From: Desulfurococcales archaeon
GTDB taxonomy: Archaea > Thermoproteota > Thermoprotei_A > Sulfolobales > AG1
Assembly (NCBI GenBank): GCA_026990885.1
Contig: JALXCO010000269.1
Span: forward strand, 1-10,917
Length of the DNA stretch: 10,917 nucleotides
Direction of reading: 5' to 3'
Of this stretch, positions 6,581 to 10,917 are shown piece after piece; position 1 is the first letter of the stretch, and every line of letters starts with the position of its first letter. The notes under the pieces are model-generated. The model was given only the letters and a program-made list of their open reading frames with translations, was not told the DNA's origin and did no database searches. The translations under genes and the position numbers were made by a program.

Positions 6581-7579
6581 CTATCTAATTCTATTACATC
6601 CAACACTGAGCACAGCATCCTCAACTTTCTTCATAGCGAAATTCAGTAGGGGTCTATATATTCGAAGCATATTGAAGAATCTAACGATCAAAGGCAGCCT
6701 TATGAAGGCTCCTGCAGCAGGCTTGTGTCCTCCGCCGCCGAGCTTTATCGCTATAGCTCTTACATCGCATTTACTGGATCTAAAGCTTATAGCGCCGCTC
6801 CTATGTATAATAACAGCTATATCACTGTTTCTTTGGGTAATTAGATAGTGTGCGAGCTGGCTGGTACCTATCTCCCTATACCTTTTAACTACAGCAACGA
6901 CTTTTACAGATCCAAATACATACACCCTTGATTTATTCTTGTAGTACTCATATAGCTTTAGCTCCTTGTCAAAGAGATCTATAACGTATTTTCTTCCCCA
7001 CTCCAAAACCTCATCTATAGATGATGCCTTAATAAGCTTGGTAAGAACTATATACCTCCACGTGTCGCTCCTTCCCACACTAATTAGCCTATTGAGCCAT
7101 GGGGATCTGGGATCATTGAATCTCCATAGATCAGCACTACATACAGCGGACTCTAGATCACTATATACGCTATCCGACCCCTCAAGCACATTTATAACCA
7201 CACCAGTAGCACATGTAGAGGTGTTCCTATAGAGCCTAACACCAACATCACGAACAGCTCTCTCCCACGAGTCGCTCCATATATGGTGGTCGAACCACTC
7301 AACACTCGCGTTAACCTCCTCTACAGCTCTCTTAAGCATAATAACTATCTTATCAATTGTCGATGAATTGGGGGCTAAATCAATTATAGCTATACTCTCT
7401 AAATAGCCATTATATTTGTCGAGAGCGTATTCAAGGGCGTCAGGAAGGTCCTCGGGCTCAGTAAATATAACCTCATACTTATCCGGATCTTTGAGCCTCA
7501 GATATGAAGCCGCCCCTCCAACACCATCCAGATCAGTATGTGTTATAACTACAGTTACCCTAGACCTTTCTTTATCCAT
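6581..7579 (-). CDS. DHH/DHHA1 family phosphoesterase
   Basis: Predicted metal-dependent phosphoesterase or exonuclease of the RecJ/NrnA/GAN superfamily. The 332 residues show every catalytic motif: HTDLDG (His14, Asp16, Asp18), IIDLAP (Asp67), FDHH (97-99), SADLW (Asp150) and, in the C-terminal DHHA1 domain, LGGGGHKPAAGAF (GGGGH at 281-285). An intact DHHA1 glycine-rich loop argues for an active enzyme rather than a degenerate Cdc45-like replication factor. Possible substrates are short RNA or DNA, 3'-phosphoadenosine-5'-phosphate or cyclic dinucleotide products; the sequence does not decide. The ATG at 7579 is preferred to a TTG at 7588. The gene lies 128 bases downstream of the AAA ATPase gene on the same strand and converges with agmatinase, leaving only 13 bases between the stops. 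Confidence 0.88.
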   Translation of the reverse strand: MDKERSRVTVVITHTDLDGVGGAASYLRLKDPDKYEVIFTEPEDLPDALEYALDKYNGYLESIAIIDLAPNSSTIDKIVIMLKRAVEEVNASVEWFDHHIWSDSWERAVRDVGVRLYRNTSTCATGVVINVLEGSDSVYSDLESAVCSADLWRFNDPRSPWLNRLISVGRSDTWRYIVLTKLIKASSIDEVLEWGRKYVIDLFDKELKLYEYYKNKSRVYVFGSVKVVAVVKRYREIGTSQLAHYLITQRNSDIAVIIHRSGAISFRSSKCDVRAIAIKLGGGGHKPAAGAFIRLPLIVRFFNMLRIYRPLLNFAMKKVEDAVLSVGCNRIR

Positions 7580-7662
7580 CTGCAACAACCACGACCACTT
7601 TATTTGGACACTTGCTATTGCCTACCCATAGCCACAATATAGCTAAGCATAAAAATAATACT

Positions 7663-7683
7663 ATAAATCTTATAAATATAACG
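7663..7683 (-). promoter_or_regulatory. Possible TATA box upstream of the DHH gene
   Basis: The - strand reads TTATATTTATAAGATTTATAG here, between the AAA stop and the DHH start. A start site about 25 bases on would leave a leader of roughly 60-70 bases. A second weaker candidate (CCAAATAAAG, near 7600) lies closer to the ATG. The region is generally A/T-rich, so this is tentative, and co-transcription from the AAA promoter is also possible. Confidence 0.35.
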
Positions 7684-7707
7684 CTACAGAAATAGTAAAG
7701 ATTATAT

Positions 7708-9267
7708 CTAGATCATTCTCTCATCAGGAATATAGGATATAACTATATTGGAGAACTGAGACACGCTCCACCTAAGGAATCTCTGCTCCGACTCCCTATT
7801 ATACGGATCTATATTGATCTTTCTCCGCGCCCACTCAACAGCCTCACTAGTTATTTTGCCCCCTCCCCTAGCTAGAGCCATCCTTATAAACGAATCAATC
7901 TCAGCAGAATTAAACCACCTAGTCTTATATACAAGCTCCTCGAATACGCTATCACCCACCGAGCCGGGATCTATACCTAGCTTATTTAGCGTATAAGATA
8001 TAATTAGCCTTCTAAATTCACGGTCAGGATATCCTAAAACTATAGCGACATCAATCCTTCCAGGCCTGAGAATCGCCGGATCTATTAGATTAGGCATATT
8101 GCTAGTTAGAATAGTCATAGGCTTATTGGGCTCCTGAAGATACTTCAGCAACAGCGAGATCTCACTCACATGAACCTCATGTATGCTGGAAGACCTGTTT
8201 AAAAGAAACTCCGCATCATCAATAACCACAGCCACGTTGCTCATCCTTAGAAGACGGTTGAGTAGCTTATCAAGAATTTTTTCTGTCATGCCGTACCACA
8301 TAGATCTATATATGGAGGGCTTAACATCAACAATACGTAGACCTATACTATTAGCTATGGCATTAGCCAAAACACTCTTACCGACGCCTGGGGGGCCGAT
8401 GATTATAGCTCCCTTTGGGGCGTATAGGGCTCCTGATTTGATGGGGTTCACTATTAGGGTTTCTAGATCCTCTACGAGCCTCCTCGGGAATACAGATAAA
8501 TCCCACTCCGGCTTCTTTAAATCTATCTTAACCTTAATGTTTTCTATGCCCTCCCTTATATTGATCTCTATATAGTCTCTTGATCTATCCTTAATAACGA
8601 TATTATATATGAGAGTTCTAGACCCCACCAGGCTATATCCTCTATACCCTAACGAATTTATGAACTCATCGAAACCATTGGACTTCAGCGTGTTTGAGAC
8701 ATCATCAAATACCTTTTCGAGATCTATATGTGGCGGTTTAATACGTTGCCTAGAAAACACAACTATTACAGGAAGGATCTTAAGTGTCCCGCAGCGATCT
8801 CTTTTACATATGACTGAGCTACTGCCAATAGTTAGGATTGTGTCAGGAACGTTTCTAGAGTTGGCTAGTAGAAAAGCTATCAGAAGGGATCTTATGCTAC
8901 TCCTATTATGCCTCCTGAAGATGTGGGGCATATATATATGAAGGATCTTTAGGGACGCGTCAAAAGCCAGATAGCCGATCCTGCTCTTCACCTTCGAGTA
9001 AGGAATCCTCATGTTTGCGGTGACTATGATCCTTCCCTCAAAATCCGAAGAGAAGTATCTACTTATGTACTCAACCAAGCTCAACGATAATTTGCCAGAT
9101 ACAACATTAGCAGTTACATACTGCTTAATCATGCTGGATACAGGCCATATATATGTCCCTATATCGCCGCTCAAATATGATGTTAGAACACTGCTTTTTC
9201 TAGTCTGACGCTGCGTGTTCCCCAAGGTCTTCACCTCGATTACTTGATCCCTGAATGCCTGGTGCAT
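7708..9267 (-). CDS. Single-domain AAA ATPase with unrecognised N-terminal region
   Basis: A 519-residue ATPase with one AAA module in its C-terminal half. Visible motifs are: Walker A GPPGVGKS (291-298), a pore-loop-like MWYGMTEK (323-330), Walker B VVIDDAE (347-353), sensor 1 TSN (388-390), the second region of homology with arginine fingers ILRPGRID (399-406), and a sensor-2 helix region NSAEIDSFI (453-461). The usual Walker B DE is DD here, with a Glu two residues later. Residues 1-270 match no domain I recognise; they look like mixed alpha/beta and contain two cysteines (Cys154, Cys159). There are no MIT, coiled-coil, N-D1 or protease features that would make it Vps4/CdvC, PAN, Cdc48 or Lon. 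ATP-driven remodelling of an unknown partner is inferred. The ATG at 9267 is the first clear start but has no ribosome binding site. Confidence 0.85.
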   Translation of the reverse strand: MHQAFRDQVIEVKTLGNTQRQTRKSSVLTSYLSGDIGTYIWPVSSMIKQYVTANVVSGKLSLSLVEYISRYFSSDFEGRIIVTANMRIPYSKVKSRIGYLAFDASLKILHIYMPHIFRRHNRSSIRSLLIAFLLANSRNVPDTILTIGSSSVICKRDRCGTLKILPVIVVFSRQRIKPPHIDLEKVFDDVSNTLKSNGFDEFINSLGYRGYSLVGSRTLIYNIVIKDRSRDYIEINIREGIENIKVKIDLKKPEWDLSVFPRRLVEDLETLIVNPIKSGALYAPKGAIIIGPPGVGKSVLANAIANSIGLRIVDVKPSIYRSMWYGMTEKILDKLLNRLLRMSNVAVVIDDAEFLLNRSSSIHEVHVSEISLLLKYLQEPNKPMTILTSNMPNLIDPAILRPGRIDVAIVLGYPDREFRRLIISYTLNKLGIDPGSVGDSVFEELVYKTRWFNSAEIDSFIRMALARGGGKITSEAVEWARRKINIDPYNRESEQRFLRWSVSQFSNIVISYIPDERMI

Positions 9268-9276
9268 CCATATATC

Positions 9277-9287
9277 TATAATTTTTA
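9277..9287 (-). promoter_or_regulatory. Weak TATA-like element before the AAA gene
   Basis: On the - strand TAAAAATTATA lies 10-20 bases before the ATG at 9267. The spacing would place transcription start slightly inside the frame, so either the true box is further upstream or the translation start is downstream. Low confidence. Confidence 0.25.
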
Positions 9288-9430
9288 GCTTACTTATGAA
9301 ATCACTAAACGCTGGCTAATATGTTTTACACATCAATACCATCTAAAACAAACCAGGCTAATAGGCTTTAGGCAACCACGGATATTAACATTACTAATAT
9401 AATTCGCGGCATGAAGATAGATGGTTAACG

Positions 9431-9440
9431 CTTTTAAAGC
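9431..9440 (+). promoter_or_regulatory. TATA-like element for the hexuloisomerase gene
   Basis: CTTTTAAAGC is centred about 31 bases before the TTG at 9467, which would give a leader of only about five bases. It lies in the 199-base divergent gap between the AAA gene (-) and this gene (+). Beyond the promoter elements, that gap holds an A/T-rich inverted repeat (9382-9400) and no gene. Confidence 0.45.
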
Positions 9441-9466
9441 CTGATAAAATGCTTAATTAAGGGAAT

Positions 9467-10090
9467 TTGGATAATAACGATAATTATACAAGTTTATTTA
9501 AAAGATCTATGAGAGACATAGCCCAATTCATTCTGTCATCGATCGATAAGATATCAATAGATCAGGTGAGACAGTCCGTAGATCTATTAATAAACGCATA
9601 CAAAAACAAGAAGCTCGTACTGGTGATGGGTGCAGGAAGAAGCGGCCTAGTGGGAAGGGCATTCGCTATGAGGCTGATGCATCTAGGATACACAGTACAT
9701 GTGCTTGGAGACACGATAGCCCCACCAGTAAGGGAGAACGACGTGGTTGTAGCCATAAGCGGTTCAGGCAGAACCAAACTGATAGTTACAGCTGCCGAGG
9801 CGGCAAAGACGGTTGGGGCAAAGATACTTGCGATAACATCGTATCCAGAGTCCCCGCTAGCTAAGATATCCGACGTTATAGTTGTTGTGCCAGGCAGAAC
9901 CAAGATATCTACGGAGGAGGACTATTTCGCTAGGCAGATCCTAGGGATCCACGAGCCCTTAGCCCCTCTAGGAACGCTGTTTGAAGATACAGCAATGGTG
10001 TTCCTCGACGGCCTAGTGGTCGAGTTAATGGCTAGATTAAGGCTAACAGAGATGGATTTAAGTAGGCGCCACGCAAACATTGAGTTCTAG
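9467..10090 (+). CDS. hxlB: 6-phospho-3-hexuloisomerase (PHI), SIS domain
   Basis: Isomerase interconverting D-arabino-3-hexulose 6-phosphate and fructose 6-phosphate. In archaea it acts with hexulose-6-phosphate synthase, largely to make ribulose 5-phosphate where the pentose phosphate pathway is incomplete. The 207 residues form one SIS domain: GAGRSG (55-60), [10 protein letters not shown] (66-74 region), ISGSGRT (97-103), and [15 protein letters not shown] (167-181) with the conserved Glu173. The C-terminus ([15 protein letters not shown]) resembles that of Methanocaldococcus PHI. The partner synthase gene is not in the window. The start is uncertain: TTG at 9467 is the first possible codon after an in-frame stop and suits the TATA position; ATG at 9509 would remove 14 residues. 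Confidence 0.92.
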   Translation: MDNNDNYTSLFKRSMRDIAQFILSSIDKISIDQVRQSVDLLINAYKNKKLVLVMGAGRSGLVGRAFAMRLMHLGYTVHVLGDTIAPPVRENDVVVAISGSGRTKLIVTAAEAAKTVGAKILAITSYPESPLAKISDVIVVVPGRTKISTEEDYFARQILGIHEPLAPLGTLFEDTAMVFLDGLVVELMARLRLTEMDLSRRHANIEF

Positions 10091-10112
10091 GGCCTGCAGT
10101 AGATAAAAGCTT

Positions 10113-10124
10113 ATTTTTATAAAT
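10113..10124 (+). promoter_or_regulatory. TATA box for ribosomal protein L12
   Basis: ATTTTTATAAAT lies about 28 bases before the GTG at 10147, so the transcript would begin near the start codon. It gives L12 its own promoter in the 56-base gap after the hexuloisomerase gene, although read-through from that gene is possible. Confidence 0.55.
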
Positions 10125-10146
10125 CCCCTTAATTATTATATGAGGG

Positions 10147-10482
10147 GTGAGCAAGATAGAGTACGTATACGCAACACTACTACTACACTCCGCAGGAAAA
10201 GACATAAGTGAGGAAAGCATTAAAAAGGTTCTTGAAGCCGCAGGAATAGCTGTAGATGATGTTAGAGTAAAAAGCGTTGTTTCCGCAGTAAAACAGGTAA
10301 ACATAGATGAGATACTGAAGACAGCACTAGCCATGCCTGCAGCAGCTCCAGCCGCAGCACCTGCAGCCCAGCAGCAGAAAGCCGAGGAGAAGAAGGAGGA
10401 GGCCGAGGAGGAGAAGGAAGAGGAGAAGAAGGAGGTTAGCGAGGAGGAGCTCGAGCAGGGACTATCAGCACTGTTTGGCTAA
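10147..10482 (+). CDS. rpl12: Ribosomal stalk protein P1/aL12, GTG start
   Basis: Acidic stalk protein of the large subunit. Several copies bind L10/P0 and recruit and activate the translation GTPases aEF1A and aEF2. The 111 residues show the archaeal P1 plan: an N-terminal helical dimerisation domain ([20 protein letters not shown] onward, to about residue 63), an Ala/Pro/Gln hinge ([14 protein letters not shown]), a long run of Glu and Lys, and the factor-binding tail ending GLSALFG. The start is GTG at 10147; an ATG at 10140 is out of frame. In most archaea the gene follows L11, L1 and L10. Here it follows a sugar isomerase and faces an IMPase gene, so it appears to be detached. Confidence 0.96.
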   Translation: MSKIEYVYATLLLHSAGKDISEESIKKVLEAAGIAVDDVRVKSVVSAVKQVNIDEILKTALAMPAAAPAAAPAAQQQKAEEKKEEAEEEKEEEKKEVSEEELEQGLSALFG

Positions 10483-10528
10483 CCTCCCATGCTGTATAGC
10501 TAGCATTTTTCGCTGTGCATGCTGCTAT

Positions 10529-10549
10529 CACAGATCTTTATTGTCTGTG
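10529..10549. repeat. Short inverted repeat in the L12/IMPase convergent gap
   Basis: CACAGA (10529-10534) and TCTGTG (10544-10549) are perfect inverted arms around a nine-base loop; one more wobble pair and one A-T pair could extend the stem. It lies between two convergent genes. It is not followed by a clean T run, so its role as a terminator is uncertain. The rest of the gap 10483-10638 has a T5 run at 10506-10510 just after L12, which could end its transcript, and no gene. Confidence 0.3.
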
Positions 10550-10638
10550 GTCGGCTATAGCGTTATAAAGCTCAACAATGAATCTTTGATTGAGAAGCTT
10601 TTTAGCGGGTAAATGGGCACATATTCTATATTTTCCGG

Positions 10639-10917
10639 CTATCCCGATAGTTTATCGAGAATGATTCTGTGTATTTTCTGGTCTCGAGAAACAATGATTG
10701 AGCCTATAGTCGATAAGGTATCTATAGGTATCTCGCTTACGTCCTTGTCGAGGAATGTTGTAGGTGCCTTCAGCTCCCTAGCGAAACCGTATGCTGCAGC
10801 AACATCAACGTTTCTGAGTTTTCCTCTTAGATCTATAAAGGCTATATAGTATGATAGTGCTGTTTTAACTATGTCGAGGGATGCGGACCCCATGGATCTA
10901 ATCTTCACACCATTAAT
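10639..10917 (-). CDS. Inositol monophosphatase/fructose-1,6-bisphosphatase family protein, C-terminal part
   Basis: The frame is open to the right edge of the window, so the N-terminal part, with the first metal-binding motifs, is outside. The 92 visible residues carry the C-terminal family pattern: IRSMGSASLDIVKTAL (the RSxGSAxLxL segment), FIDLRGKLRNVDVAAAY (archaeal version of the WDxAAG motif, with the metal-binding Asp kept). The family's usual EAGG after this motif is replaced by ARELKAP. Archaeal members hydrolyse inositol 1-phosphate and fructose 1,6-bisphosphate. The altered EAGG segment leaves open a divergent substrate or function. A GTG at 10908 is only an internal valine. The gene converges with L12. 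Confidence 0.75.
   Translation of the reverse strand: MNGVKIRSMGSASLDIVKTALSYYIAFIDLRGKLRNVDVAAAYGFARELKAPTTFLDKDVSEIPIDTLSTIGSIIVSRDQKIHRIILDKLSG

Noticed and set aside
8183..8941. Two + strand open frames (110-130 codons) opposite the AAA gene
   Set aside because: They overlap the Walker A and Walker B region of the AAA protein in antisense and show no domain or promoter.
7708..9267. AAA protein as CdvC/Vps4, PAN or Cdc48
   Set aside because: There is only one AAA module, with no MIT domain, no N-terminal coiled coil or OB fold that I can see, no second AAA ring, and no cdvA/cdvB or proteasome neighbours.
9382..9400. ATATTA-N7-TAATAT inverted repeat between the AAA and hexuloisomerase genes
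   Set aside because: A six-base A/T-only palindrome is expected by chance in such A/T-rich intergenic DNA; nothing else marks it as an operator.
10334..10440. Repetitive GCAGC/GAGGAGAAG sequence
   Set aside because: It is the Ala/Pro hinge and Glu/Lys tail of L12, a normal low-complexity coding stretch, not a repeat array.
10613..10849. A 78-codon + strand frame at the right end
   Set aside because: It is antisense to the IMPase-family coding sequence, which has clear motifs.

Overview
The window comes from the chromosome of a crenarchaeon (Thermoproteota, class Thermoprotei), probably a hyperthermophile. Three things show this: archaeal/eukaryotic-type ribosomal proteins (eS4, eL32, eL19, archaeal P1/aL12), archaeal gene order in the spc-like ribosomal cluster, and codon use rich in AGG/AGA (Arg) and ATA (Ile). 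Genes inside the operon carry GGAGGTGATC-type Shine-Dalgarno sites. Several first genes instead have a TATA box so close to the start codon that their mRNAs should be leaderless. I cannot name the genus from sequence alone.

Region 1 (1-5555, + strand) is a dense ribosomal-protein operon: S4e (5' end cut by the window edge), L5, S14, S8, L6, L32e, L19e, L18, S5, L30, L15. Junctions are overlapping or only a few bases apart (ATGA overlaps at S4e/L5 and L18/S5, a one-base overlap at L6/L32e), so translational coupling is likely. S14 is only 54 codons long and lies at 1305-1469. The operon ends after L15. The secY gene that usually follows L15 in archaea is not here.

Region 2 (5556-6567, + strand) is an agmatinase/arginase-family ureohydrolase with its own promoter. 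It converges on region 3.

Region 3 (6581-9267, - strand) holds two tandem genes. The upstream one encodes a single-ring AAA ATPase with a roughly 270-residue N-terminal part that I do not recognise and an altered Walker B motif. The downstream one encodes a DHH/DHHA1 phosphoesterase with all catalytic motifs. This pair is the least explained part of the window.

Region 4 (9268-10917) holds 6-phospho-3-hexuloisomerase (sugar-phosphate metabolism) and ribosomal protein P1/L12, both on + and each with its own promoter-like box. L12 stands apart from the L11-L1-L10 genes that normally accompany it. On the - strand at the right edge is the C-terminal part of an inositol monophosphatase/fructose-1,6-bisphosphatase family protein. 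No tRNA, rRNA, CRISPR array, insertion sequence or integration site was found. The window is mostly core chromosome, and its main interest lies in the AAA/DHH pair and in the displaced gene order.
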